Part shown: piece by piece, positions 22,801 through 31,771 of the stretch | How positions within the stretch are numbered: position 1 is the first letter of the stretch | Layout: every line of letters starts with the position of its first letter | Assembly: GCF_000372725.1 (NCBI RefSeq) | Contig: NW_005201392.1 | Coordinates: 133,843 to 197,842, forward strand | Direction of reading: 5' to 3' | DNA: 64,000 nt | DNA from: Emiliania huxleyi CCMP1516 | Taxonomy: Eukaryota > Haptophyta > Isochrysidales > Noelaerhabdaceae | Notes under the pieces: model-generated | Database searches by the model: none | Told to the model about the DNA's origin: nothing | Seen by the model: the letters and a program-made list of their open reading frames with translations, nothing else | Program-made: the position numbers and the translations under genes

Positions 22801-23569
22801 TCACCATGTCACAAATGTCTAGGGCGTGACCTGGGCGGGAGACCGCAGGGAGCACATGTCGTCTCGAGTGCTAGCGGCGTCTCCTCCAGAGTCTCCTCCA
22901 GAGTGCTACTCGCTCTCCACGGACTGTGTCTGGCGCCGCAACTATCCCACGGTCGCCTCGCTCGGCCCGCAGCTGCAGCTCGAGAGGCACTGAGCCGCCT
23001 GGCACGAGAGTGCACCGGCCTACGCCGACGTGCGCGACCACGTGGAGCGCGGCGGCGCGGAGCGGCGGTAGCAGCGCGCGCCCGACCGAGAGCGGCAGCC
23101 TTCCGATCAGCGGCGCCTCGGCGAGGGGATGCATGCGGTCGGCAGGGTCGCGGCCGGGCCTCCGGAAGCGGACAGCCTCGTCCGCTCGTCGTGGTTTGGC
23201 GGGCCGGCCGCCGCCGCCGGCGGTGGCGGCGGCTGGCGGCGGCGGGAGGACGATCTCGAGCGGCTCTCCCGGGACGAGCGCCGCCACTTCTCCCTCCCGC
23301 ACGAGGCTGGTGCCGACGATGGAGCACGAGCCGAGGAGGCGAGGCCAGCCGCCGTCGAAGGCGGGCGCGTCGTTGAGCGGCGGCGGCTGCGATGGCGGCA
23401 GATCCTGCGACGATGCCGGCCGCGGCAGGTCGGGTGGCGAGGAAGTCTGATCCTGCTGACTGAAGAAGGCGTCGACCGCCGCCTCGAGGGACGAGTGCTG
23501 ACGCAAGAGGGACGACAGCGCAGCGTCCGACAGGCCGTCGCCGAGAATCAGCCGAAGCTGCGCCTCCAT
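16895..23569 (-). CDS. RAD5-like: Rad5/HLTF-like protein: UBA-like, HIRAN, SNF2 helicase with embedded RING
   Basis: From ATG 23569, about 35 residues resemble a UBA/CUE-like helix bundle. A HIRAN domain follows (LLGSCSIVGTSLV to GRCTLVPGGSVPLELQL, about 23430-22970). After a long Ala/Glu/Ser-rich region (22500-21200) comes the SNF2 ATPase: LHPYQRQGLWWMARRE (21100), DAMGLGKT Walker A (20610), IVCPTSLVGQW (19830), LDEAH (19330), VTGTPVQN (19240). The RING finger is split by an intron: CPVCLEPLDDP, then CAHTFCRECILNC and CPLCRQL (18490-18270). The C-lobe has FSQWVGMLDL, GAMSLDQR, LLSLRAGNVGLNLT and [21 protein letters not shown]. This order is that of Rad5/HLTF, which polyubiquitinates PCNA in error-free lesion bypass and remodels forks. 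The tract 18698-18838 corrupts the ACDHPFL region. Exon limits in the N-terminal third are approximate. Confidence 0.85.
17767..17898. repeat. intronic minisatellite, aagtctcggc unit
   Basis: About thirteen copies of a 10-bp unit (aagtctcggc, variants ctagtctcgg) directly follow the FSQWVGMLDL exon of the minus-strand gene, so they lie in an intron. A shorter tctcgggtaa run occurs at 22705-22765 in the same gene. Confidence 0.8.
18698..18838. other. homopolymer tract breaking the Rad5-like coding sequence
   Basis: Runs of G, C and A with stretched Gs and Ts replace the expected link between EGKLF and CGQACDHPFLA. The residual frame (KYRWVLNIFLG) still resembles the family, which suggests miscalled rather than foreign DNA. 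Confidence 0.6.
20684..20993 (-). repeat. 310-bp GC-AG intron made almost wholly of a 20-bp repeat
   Basis: On the minus strand the exon ends GTPFYIE and the next starts PRTGVGSLS, phase 0. The intron between starts GC, ends AG, and is about fifteen copies of a unit read on the + strand as ggtgagggagggaggcagc. The copies differ only by gaaagag/gagggag and two deletions. Confidence 0.8.
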
Positions 23570-23663
23570 GCACGGTGGGCGGCGATAGCAGGCGAACCGG
23601 AGTGGCGCGGAAAATACGGTGCGAGCATTTTTCTTTCTTTTTGAGCTCCTTCGTCGAGGGCCG

Positions 23664-23927
23664 TGTGTGGTGTGCCAGCCCCTAGATGTGGTGCGGCGCA
23701 GAGTGCGCCGTTAAAAAGTGCGCCGTCGCCGCAGAGTGCGCCGGCGCCGGCGCAAAAGTGCGCCGGCGCCGGCGCAGAAGTGCGCCGGCGCCGGCGCAGA
23801 AGAGAGAGAGAGATTGTTGTTTGAGAGATTTGTTGTTTGTGTCGCAGAAGTGCGCCGTTTTCTCCACCGTTCCGGCGCACTCTGCGCCGCCGCACCACAT
23901 AGCTCATAGGGGTTGGCACACCACATA
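23664..23927. mobile_element. MITE-like element, 264 bp, long imperfect inverted ends
   Basis: The left arm starts tgtgtggtgtgccagcccct and contains gtggtgcggcgcagagtgcg. The right arm is its imperfect reverse complement, with a small insertion. The centre has direct gtgcgccggcgccggcgcag units and a gagagagag run. It lies just upstream of the Rad5-like start, so it could affect that promoter. No clear target duplication was found. Confidence 0.55.
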
Positions 23928-23945
23928 GTGGTTGCCCCTTCCTAT

Positions 23946-24860
23946 AACGCACGGGCCCTCAGCGGAGCTGGGAATAGGACCGCCGCAAGCGGCGTGGCGT
24001 GGAGCGGTTGCGCATCCCTCCGGGGGCCCCTCTGCGCCGGGGAGGCGTTGTTGGAGGCTAGGACGCAAGCGTCCGTCGCCCTTTTCAAACTCGGGGCCCA
24101 CTCCGCTACGCTCCGACCCGAATTTGGAGGGCCTAAAAAGTTTAAGGTGTTGCTGCGCAAAAAGGGGTCGGACACAGGGGGGTGTACCGGTTCTGGCTTG
24201 TCAGGGCGCCGTGCGTGGCTGGTCAGAGCAGTCCTGCCTCCCAACGCTCGCCAGACTGCCGCAGCCAAACCCGGTCTCGCTGAAAAGAAGAAAGTTTGGC
24301 CCAACGGAACTGGCGCGCACTGGCACTAACTCTGCCCAGAGCGGTGGTTGAGGCCGATTGCCTCAACTGTCAACCAGCGGGTTGACAGAGGTCTCAACCA
24401 TCAACCAAGTGGTTGACAGACCCCTTCAACCTTCAACCCCGCGCAAAGGTCTGAACAGTGAACATTCTCTGTGAACACTCATGTCGTCTTCTTTAGATGC
24501 TGCATTGGACGTGCCGTTTTTACGAGTACTTGCTTCAGCTACACGTGCGTGGATGGGAGAGGTGTGATGCCAAGCCCAGACGAGGAACGCTCTGACAAGC
24601 CATCCGCGAAGGCCCCCGCACGGGAAGTCCGGGCCGACGTCATGGTCGTCCGGACGCGGCCCTCCGTACACGGAAATAGCTTACCGCAGACATTTCCAAA
24701 CGCAAAACTGCTTACCAAAGGCAGATACGAGCTCAGCTCAGTGAAATCTAGCAGCACATACCCTCAGACTCAGTATCCATAATAGTTAAGTCTGAAAAAG
24801 TCGGTCCGACCGCGCAGAGCGGTCTGGCTGTCTGCAGAGGCCAGAGCTTCCGTCCGGGCC
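23946..24860 (+). mobile_element. dispersed two-block element, copy A
   Basis: Block X (23946-24179, aacgcacgggccctcagcgg to tcggacacagg) and block Y (24336-24860, gcggtggttgagg to cttccgtccgggcc) recur in the same order but inverted at 53701-54560, with a different spacer. Block X alone recurs at 41360-41599. Block Y contains paired gttgacag/ctgtcaac motifs. No protein is conserved across copies, so I call it a non-autonomous element or a solo-LTR-like relic. Confidence 0.65.
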
Positions 24861-26017
24861 CTGAGAAATGTCGGAGGCATGTCGGCCCATGTTCGCGATT
24901 TTGATGGCGTTGCCCTCATTGCACGTGAAACAGACCGCGCCGGCCACGCACCCTTGTTCCCGGAGGCCAACTCGAACAGGTTTGAGCAAAGGCCGCCTTC
25001 CATGGACCATGCTCGAAATGCAGCAGGAACTTAGTTGACCCTGCTCGAAGGCCGCCCTGCTCTAAGGCCGCCCTCCCTGCTCTCGGCATTGCGTTGTTGA
25101 CTGATAGCACTGTCTGATCCATCCAGAAAGAGCCGTCGAGCTACATGAGACCCAAGTCGTCGTGATGTACCAGAAAACGAAACTAGCGCCAAAATTGAGA
25201 TCTCAGGATCGACATTAATTTCTCGCGCCTACTTTCGCTGCTTGAGGCTCGCCAAATAGGTCCTGCGTCTACTCGAGTATGGCCGTGTGCAACGTCACTG
25301 TCGTTAACTGCGACAAGACCATCGCGACAAGCGCGACTCTGTTGCTTTATGCGGCAGCATTCAACGTGACTCTTGCCGTGGATGGTTAGTGACCGCGGTT
25401 GCTTACGCAATGCTACACCGTGAGCTGAGCTTCACCAGCCGTTTCTCTTCCTTCCCTTGCCTTCTCTTGCCGTCCGTTCTCTGTGCGCATTCCACTGCAT
25501 GCGGCATCACACACGCGTCTTCTGCCGGGCGCGCATCTGAACTCGTACCAGGTAGGGCATCGCTTTGCTGAGAGATGTGTGTATCGCGCGCCTTGCGGGG
25601 GGCGCGCGGAAAAGAGGAACCTCTTAGCGCCCTCGCCATGGTGCTGCAAGCAGCGCCGGGCGACGACGACTTACCGCCTCCCGGTCCCCCTCGGCACACC
25701 TCCGCTGCTCAATGTTTGACGACTCGAACCCGTGAAGCTTCCCCGCGCGCGGGTTACCCCGCACACGGGTCAGCCTGCCAGCCACAAATCCACGCAAGCG
25801 TGGTCCGCGCGCATGGCATACAGGCGTCCGCCAGACAGCGCAGAGGCTAGGCGACCGGGGAAGGACTGCTCAAGGGCAACACAGCGTCACCAGCCGTTGG
25901 CGCGCAGAACGAGTCAGCGGCCCCCGGTTGGGACGAGTGCGCGATCAGGCGCCTCAAAGACAGTTTTTTAGACGCCGTTCCCCCGGGGCGTGTTGTTCCT
26001 GTTGCGAGCAAACTCAG
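24861..26017. other. gap without a supported gene
   Basis: Only short frames are present, for example a 36-codon frame from ATG 25278. GC is lower than in the flanks. I see no RNA gene and no clear repeat. Confidence 0.5.
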
Positions 26018-28105
26018 ATGTCGCATCGTTGCGAGGAGCGTCGCTGGCGTGTTGAGCAACGGCGCGCCGAGTACGGACGCGAAGAGCGGCGATGGCGGGG
26101 CGAGCCGCGACGGCGGTCGCGATCGCGCGATGAGCCGCGGCGGGATGAGCTGCGACGGCGCGACGAGCGTTGGCAAGGGCACCATGATGGGCGGCATGAC
26201 GAGCGGCGCGGCTACGACGACTCTTGGTGCAGTGGGCGCGAGCAGCGATGGCACGCTGAGCCACACGCCGCCGAGCGATGGCGCGACGAGCCATTGCAAG
26301 GCGAGCGACGGCCGCATCATGACGGGCGGCACGTTGAGCGGCGCGGCTGCAACGACCGACCAAGCATAGGCGAGCGCGAGCGCGACTTGTACGATCGGCG
26401 CGATGATCGGTTCTACGATCCCAGGCGCGACCATGACCGGCGCGACCGCCGCGGCGAGGGGCAGCCTCAGCACAGCGACCGCCGGTTGAGTCCGCCGATG
26501 CGTGGTGCGGGATCGCGCGACGAGAGGCACACCTCTGCTGCCGGAGGTCAGCTCGATGCTAAGCAGCTCAGCGGCCGTATCTCGCATGCCAGCGGCGCCG
26601 ACGAGCTGCTCAGGCTCTTTGCTGCCCACAGCGCGAACTTGAACCACATCCACGCTGCGAACCTGTGGAACAAACTGGGCAAGCAGCGCATCGAGCGGCG
26701 GCACGAGGGGCGGCTTGAGCAGCTGGTGCAGCGCACGCTCGACCTGGTTTCTTCGTGCCGAGCACGCGAGCTGGCCAACGTGTCTCACGGCGTTGCAAGG
26801 TGCGGCTTGCAGGCGAGGGTGGTGCGCCCGTTGTTCGTAGCGGTGGCGGAGGCGGCGGTGCGTGGCGGGCTGGCTGGCTTCACGCCTCAAGCCCTGGCCA
26901 ACACGGTGTGGGCGTATGCGACGGCGGGCGTGGCTGCGGACGCGCTGTACGCGGCGGTGGCGGAGGCGGCGGTGCGCGGCGGGCTGGCTGGCTTCAACCC
27001 TCAGAACCTGGCCAACACGGTGTGGGCGTATGCGACGGCGGGCGTGGCTGCGGACGCGCTGTACGCGGCGGTGGCGGAGGCGGCGGTGCGCGGCGGGCTG
27101 GCTGGCTTCAAGCCGCAGGCCCTGGCCAACACGGTGTGGGCGTATGCGACGGCGGGCGTGGCTGCGGACGCGCTGTACGCGGCGGTGGCGGAGGCGGCGG
27201 TGCGGAGCGGGCTGGCTGGCTTCAACCCTCAGAACCTGGCCAACACGGTGTGGGCGTATGCGACGGCGGGCGTGGCTGCGGACGCGCTGTCCTCAGATTG
27301 GAGCGCGGCGGCAATCAACAACCGCTCTTACCCCGCATGGTGGGCCACCGGGTGGGGCGTAGCAGAGATGCTGGGCGAGCCCGACGCTGGCGGCGAGTGT
27401 TCCGATCGCGGCAGCGCATGGGCGCCTTCCCACAACGGCTCGGCAGCGGAGTGGGTCAGGCTGGAGTTTGGAGATGAGCCGTTGCGCATGATTGGCTTGC
27501 AGGTGCGCGAGGTGCTGGCTGCGCCGTTCATACTCCGCGTCGAGGTTGAGAGCGAGGAGGCGCAGCGTTGGACAATATGGAATGGGACAGATGAGACGCC
27601 GTGTCCCGGCTGGTTTGACCTCAGCTACGACAGCGGCAGTCAGGCCATTGCCGCGGTCTACATCTTCACCCAGGCCGACGGCTTTGAGGAGATTGATGCC
27701 GTTTCGTTGGAAGTGCCCATTCCATGCTCGCCCTCGCCGCCGCCCGAGTCACCCTCAACTCCCCTGCCCGCCTTCGCCGTGCTCACCGCGCGGCCGCTGG
27801 CCGTCGTGCTTGCGCTAGTCGCCGCGTGGCTCCTCCTCTTTGCATACCTCTGCCTGCGGGTGCGGCGACGGAGCCGATCTGTAGGGCTGCGCGCTGCAAA
27901 GGACTTGGAGGGGCCCACACTCCTCTCGCCACCAGGTCCAGCGGCCGAACGACGGGTGGGCGAGCCGGGAAGCCCGACGGACGCCCAAACTATAGGCCCC
28001 AGCATTGACTTGGACAGCGCCCTCCGTAGTCATGGGTGCGCTCGCCTTGTGCCTCTCGAGAGAGAGAGTCTGAGAGCTTGCACACATGCAAGGCCACATT
28101 TATAG
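26018..28105 (+). CDS. chimera: N-terminal part of a RAP-family repeat protein joined to a membrane-protein 3' end
   Basis: The frame from ATG 26018 gives 695 residues. Residues 1 to about 425 nearly copy the gene at 34098: an Arg/Asp/Glu-rich head, a helical region (ELLRLFAAHSA), then four 37-residue repeats (NTVWAYATAGVAADAL) instead of eleven. At 27290 the match stops inside a repeat. The frame continues into a different protein: a galactose-binding-like ectodomain (AWAPSHNGSAAEWVRLEFG, GFEEIDAVSLEV), a Pro-rich stalk (PSPPPESPSTPLP), one transmembrane helix (VVLALVAAWLLLFAYLCL) and a basic tail. The RAP domain is lost. The junction reads ctgtcctcag, a plausible 3' splice site, so the second half may be the exon of another gene, with the RAP copy a truncated pseudogene beside it. 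Confidence 0.6.
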   Translation: MSHRCEERRWRVEQRRAEYGREERRWRGEPRRRSRSRDEPRRDELRRRDERWQGHHDGRHDERRGYDDSWCSGREQRWHAEPHAAERWRDEPLQGERRPHHDGRHVERRGCNDRPSIGERERDLYDRRDDRFYDPRRDHDRRDRRGEGQPQHSDRRLSPPMRGAGSRDERHTSAAGGQLDAKQLSGRISHASGADELLRLFAAHSANLNHIHAANLWNKLGKQRIERRHEGRLEQLVQRTLDLVSSCRARELANVSHGVARCGLQARVVRPLFVAVAEAAVRGGLAGFTPQALANTVWAYATAGVAADALYAAVAEAAVRGGLAGFNPQNLANTVWAYATAGVAADALYAAVAEAAVRGGLAGFKPQALANTVWAYATAGVAADALYAAVAEAAVRSGLAGFNPQNLANTVWAYATAGVAADALSSDWSAAAINNRSYPAWWATGWGVAEMLGEPDAGGECSDRGSAWAPSHNGSAAEWVRLEFGDEPLRMIGLQVREVLAAPFILRVEVESEEAQRWTIWNGTDETPCPGWFDLSYDSGSQAIAAVYIFTQADGFEEIDAVSLEVPIPCSPSPPPESPSTPLPAFAVLTARPLAVVLALVAAWLLLFAYLCLRVRRRSRSVGLRAAKDLEGPTLLSPPGPAAERRVGEPGSPTDAQTIGPSIDLDSALRSHGCARLVPLERESLRACTHARPHL

Positions 28106-28870
28106 GCGCTCGACCCCCCTGTCGACCCCCCTGTCGGTGCCGCATCAAGCAACGCGGACGTTGCCGTGACGATCTGGAGTGTCACCTCTACCCTAGAGGC
28201 TACGGTACGGTAAAGGGGGAGGGACCCTGAGTTGAACAGGGGTTGTGCGCCAGGCCCTCCTGCTCGGCTCCAGCGAGTAGACAAGTATTGTCGTCAACAG
28301 AGTAGAAGGATCTGACCTCGGGTCCGATGTGACCAAGCGCTGGTAGCGTGGTTTACCTCACACCCATCCACCCATGGCTCACAGTGGGGTGCCGGCAGTC
28401 GCCGAGCAGTGTAGCTCACACAAGCCGCAGCACAAGTGACTGAGGGCCAGTGAGGGCGAGCCCATCGCTGTCACAGCTGTGGCAGCCGCACAGTGGGCTG
28501 TGCCAACTGTGCAGAGCGTGTGAGCAGCACGGAGGAGCTGCTCTCCCCAGGCTCTTCAGGCGCAAAGAGCTGCATGCCACCGAAGGCGCTGTCGAGGTTC
28601 GCCGAGCGCGGCGCAGGTTCAGGGAAGCCGCCACCGACGAGCGCGATGGACTTTTCACTCCGGACTTGCTCCTTCCGTCCCCCGTTGGTACTAGTAGGGA
28701 AGGGCAAAGTACAGGGTACAGGCCCCCGGCCCCGCGCGGCCGGAGGTGAGTGTCAGAGCGAACATATATGCAACAAAACTCCAAAGTCAAAAACAAAATC
28801 TCACCAGCTGTCCAAAGCTCCGGAGGGGGAGGCGACCCCGACGCGGGATGCGGACTTACACTGATATATA
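28106..28870. other. gap without a supported gene
   Basis: Mixed sequence with short frames on both strands, none with family-like composition. It separates the chimeric gene from the 3' end of the deaminase gene. Confidence 0.45.
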
Positions 28871-30236
28871 TCATGCAACAGAGTACTCAGCGAGCAGCGA
28901 GGCGGTCCACGCGTCGGCCGCCCGTCGCACTCGGCGGCGCGGCTCGCTGAACACCGCACCGCCGTCCACCGAGCCGCCGGCGCCTGGCGCGCGCGGTGGC
29001 TCTCCGCACGCCGCGCACTCCCGCTGCCGCCACTCGCGCCGCACCTCGGCGTGAGGTAAGGTAAGGTGAGGCAAGCGAGCTGCGGGATGGCCGAGAGAGG
29101 GCCGAGAGGTGGCCGAGAGAAGTTGGCCGAGGGATGGCCGAGAGATGGCCGAGAGATGGCCGAGATGTCGAGCCGCGCCTCGTCGTCGCAGAGCGAGACG
29201 AGAAAGTCCCAATCGTCCGCGCCGAAGGCGCGCGCCGCGAAGAGCGGCGGCGCGCTCCGGCAGAGTAACGCCGTCCCCTCCCTCGCGCTGCGCAGCAGCT
29301 CCAGCGCCGCGTGCACCGCGCGGTCGGCGGCCTACGCGCCCAAGGTCCCGGGGTGGGTACTGTTTGCACGGGCTTGCATCGCTCTCTTGCTCCTGGAGGG
29401 GTGTGGCCAGCAGGCTTGGGGCTCCCATCTCGGCTGCTTCTCGGCTGTTTCTCGGCTGCTTCTCGGCTGTTTCTCGGCTGCTTCTCGGCTGCTTCTCGGC
29501 TGCTTCTCGGCTGTTCTCGGCATGGGGCCGCCTGGCCAGACATCGCCTCGACCGCCTCGACGACCGCCCGGCGGTCGGATGCCCTGCCCTTTGCATGGTA
29601 GCGAGGGCCGTACAGCGAGCGCGCGCCCAGCTCAACCAGCTCCTCCCGGCTCATGGTGTCGGGCTGCCAGTGGGAGCGGTACGGGTATGCGATGGCGAGG
29701 TCGAGGGCGACGCGGCGCGGGAGCAGCTCACGCGTGTGGAAGGCGAAGAGGTCGCGCGTGCACGAGATGCCCACCGAAGAGCTCGAGTGGTGGCACGGCT
29801 GCAGCGAGATCCAAACCTCGAGCCGGTGGGTGGGCTCCCCGCCCGCCTCCCCGCCCGCCTCCCCGCCCGCCTCCCCGCCCGCCTCCCCGCCCGCACCAGG
29901 GCGGAGGGGCAGCGACCGGATCGCGGCCAGCATTGCGCCGTCCTCCATCATCACTCTCTCCGCATGGTGGCTCTTGTCCCGATTGTGGTACCGCGCCAGC
30001 AGCAGCGGCACCGTCCCCGGCTCGTCTCCCCGGCGCGCGGCGGCGAGGCGTGCCACGATCACCGTGTTGCGCCCCTCGCACTCGTCCGGGTGGCGGAGGC
30101 AGCACAGCGGCAGCGAGCCCTCCGGCGTCTCGCGCACATGGAAGAATGAGTCGCAAAACTCAGCCGCCGACCCGAGCAGGCTCCCGCCCGGCCGGACGTC
30201 GGCGAGCGTTGAAGCGCACGGCCGCGTCAGAGTCAT
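28871..30236 (-). CDS. AID/APOBEC-like cytidine deaminase
   Basis: Three exons, 30236-29532, 29331-29179 and 29044-28871, join in phase 0 to 343 residues. The zinc-site signature is split as in the deaminase superfamily: SHHAERVMMEDG supplies His and the catalytic Glu, and LEVWISLQPCHHSSSS with ISCTRDLFAFH supplies the Cys ligands. IAYPYRSHW follows, typical of the AID/APOBEC-like branch reported in algae and non-vertebrate animals; assignment to that branch is from memory of the pattern. The Pro-Cys to next Cys spacing (ten residues) is longer than the usual two to four. Between the two motifs lie five GGEA repeats (29838-29896), a length-variable loop. The two introns start GC after CAG and GAG; exons are MSGQ|AADRAVHAAL and SLCDDE|VRREWRQ. 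No signal peptide is obvious. The target could be nucleic acid or free nucleoside; only deaminase fold membership is well supported. Confidence 0.65.
29332..29531 (-). repeat. intron with cagccgagaag minisatellite
   Basis: The first intron of the deaminase gene contains eight or nine copies of an 11-bp unit seen on the + strand as ggctgcttctc/ggctgtttctc. The second intron (29045-29178) holds a related ggccgagagat array. Both belong to the same ctcgg-centred family as the arrays in the Rad5-like gene. Confidence 0.75.
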
Positions 30237-30552
30237 CTGCGTCGCGGCTGGCACACACGGTCCGCGGCCGGTGCGCCTCGGATCGCCGCCCAAAGGCCGC
30301 TGCTGAACACCACTGCCGGCCGAGCGCTGGCCCAGAGACAGCCCGGAGGCGCGCTGCTCCAAAGAAACTGCGACGCCACCGCCACCGCCGCCGCCAGGTG
30401 CGTCGCCGACGTTGCGCCGTCGGTGCGGAGGCACCCAAGACATCAGCGGGGGCCTCCAATTCGTGTTCGCCACGCTCAGAGTCCGAGCGTGCGGTACAGC
30501 CGCAGTACTGTGCCGTACTCGAGTACCAAAGTCTGTGCAGCTGTGAACAGCA

Positions 30553-30878
30553 GCTCCTGACCACGGCGCCGCAGGCGCCTGTTGATAGGTCCAGGTGATA
30601 GCCCTGGATGGGCAATGCATACGCCTCACTGGGCCTCAGATCGCCCGACCGCGTCCCGGTGCTCTGTGGTCGGATTTGTGACGCCGCCGCACCGCGCCGC
30701 GGCCGGGGGACCTCCGGAGGCCGAGGATGGCCGTGACGGACCGGGACGAGCTCTGGGAGGTTCAGTGTCAGTGTATATATTGTAGAGACTGACCATGTGC
30801 ACAATATCTCTCAGTCTAGCTAAGCCTGGGAAGGCGATGCCGGGGCCGTACAGCAGCTTGATGGTGCTTCGCCGGCGT
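30553..30878 (+). repeat. 325-bp dispersed repeat, copy 2
   Basis: Near-identical to 14761-15085, same orientation. Small differences include a tatatattg versus gtatattg tract. It lies upstream of the deaminase gene start, in its presumed 5' region. Confidence 0.8.
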
Positions 30879-31342
30879 GCGTCCCGGAGCGGTGCCGGAC
30901 GGGCGGTCCGTGGGAGAAAATCCCGGGACAACGCCGACGGCGCTCTGATTCGACTTTTAACTTCAAACAAAGACAGTCGCACGCGCCGCAGCGCGGTGCG
31001 TGCCACTGTCAGGAGCGGATCCGTCAGTTAGTTGTGTTCACGCCGGGATCGTGTCCCTGACAAGCTGCACAGACTTTAGCCTGGCACAGTACCGGATCCA
31101 GTACCCGGGTACCGCGGGCGGACCTTGAAGCGGCACACCCCTCCCCCACCCCCCCCCTCTCTTCTCATGTGCATTCCAGCCAGCAGCTGGACTCGGGGGC
31201 GAGGACACTTTCCCCTTCAGTCGAGCAGACACGAATAGAATGTACAGAGCCGCGGAACCCTCCGCACTACTCATCAGCCTCACAGCCCTCGCCTCGAATC
31301 TGATCCATCCATCCACTCGGTTCAACACACGGCGCGCTGCAG

Positions 31343-31771
31343 GCTCAGAGGGCGCAGGCACACGATCACGCGCGCCAGCTGCAGGGGCTGGGCGGGCGCG
31401 ATCGCGTTTGGGCTGGGCTCCTCGAGTGCGCGGCGCAGAGCTACGGGCTCGTGCAGGAGGCCGTGGCGAGCGGCGGCGGGGCGGACGCGCTCTTCCAGGC
31501 GGGAGAGCGCGTGCACTCGAAGATCGGCTCGCTCATGCGCGACTTCCGACACGAGAAGGGCGGAGACGAGCGCCGCGCCCATCAATCCGCTCGCCAACAC
31601 CAGCGGCGCGACGGGCGCCAGGGTCGCAACGGCGGCGCGGCCACCCACGCGCACGATCCTCGCAGCCGCGGCGGCGGCAAGGGGCGCGGCGGCGGCGGCA
31701 AGAAGGGGCGCGGCGGCGGCGGGCAGGGGCGCGGCGGCGGGCGCGGCAGGGGGCGCGGCGGCCGACAGTAA
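31343..31771 (+). CDS. 3' exon of a protein with RGG-rich tail
   Basis: After the acceptor-like ggcgcgctgcag, a frame of 142 codons begins AQRAQAHDHARQLQ and contains a helical part (VWAGLLECAAQSYGLVQEAV, GSLMRDFRHEKGGDERRA). It ends in about 45 residues of Gly/Arg/Lys repeats (GRGGGGKKGRGGGG) before the stop. RGG tails usually bind RNA and are arginine-methylated. Upstream exons are not identifiable; ATG 31240 starts a different short frame. Function beyond a likely RNA-associated tail is unknown. Confidence 0.45.
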   Translation, partial: AQRAQAHDHARQLQGLGGRDRVWAGLLECAAQSYGLVQEAVASGGGADALFQAGERVHSKIGSLMRDFRHEKGGDERRAHQSARQHQRRDGRQGRNGGAATHAHDPRSRGGGKGRGGGGKKGRGGGGQGRGGGRGRGRGGRQ

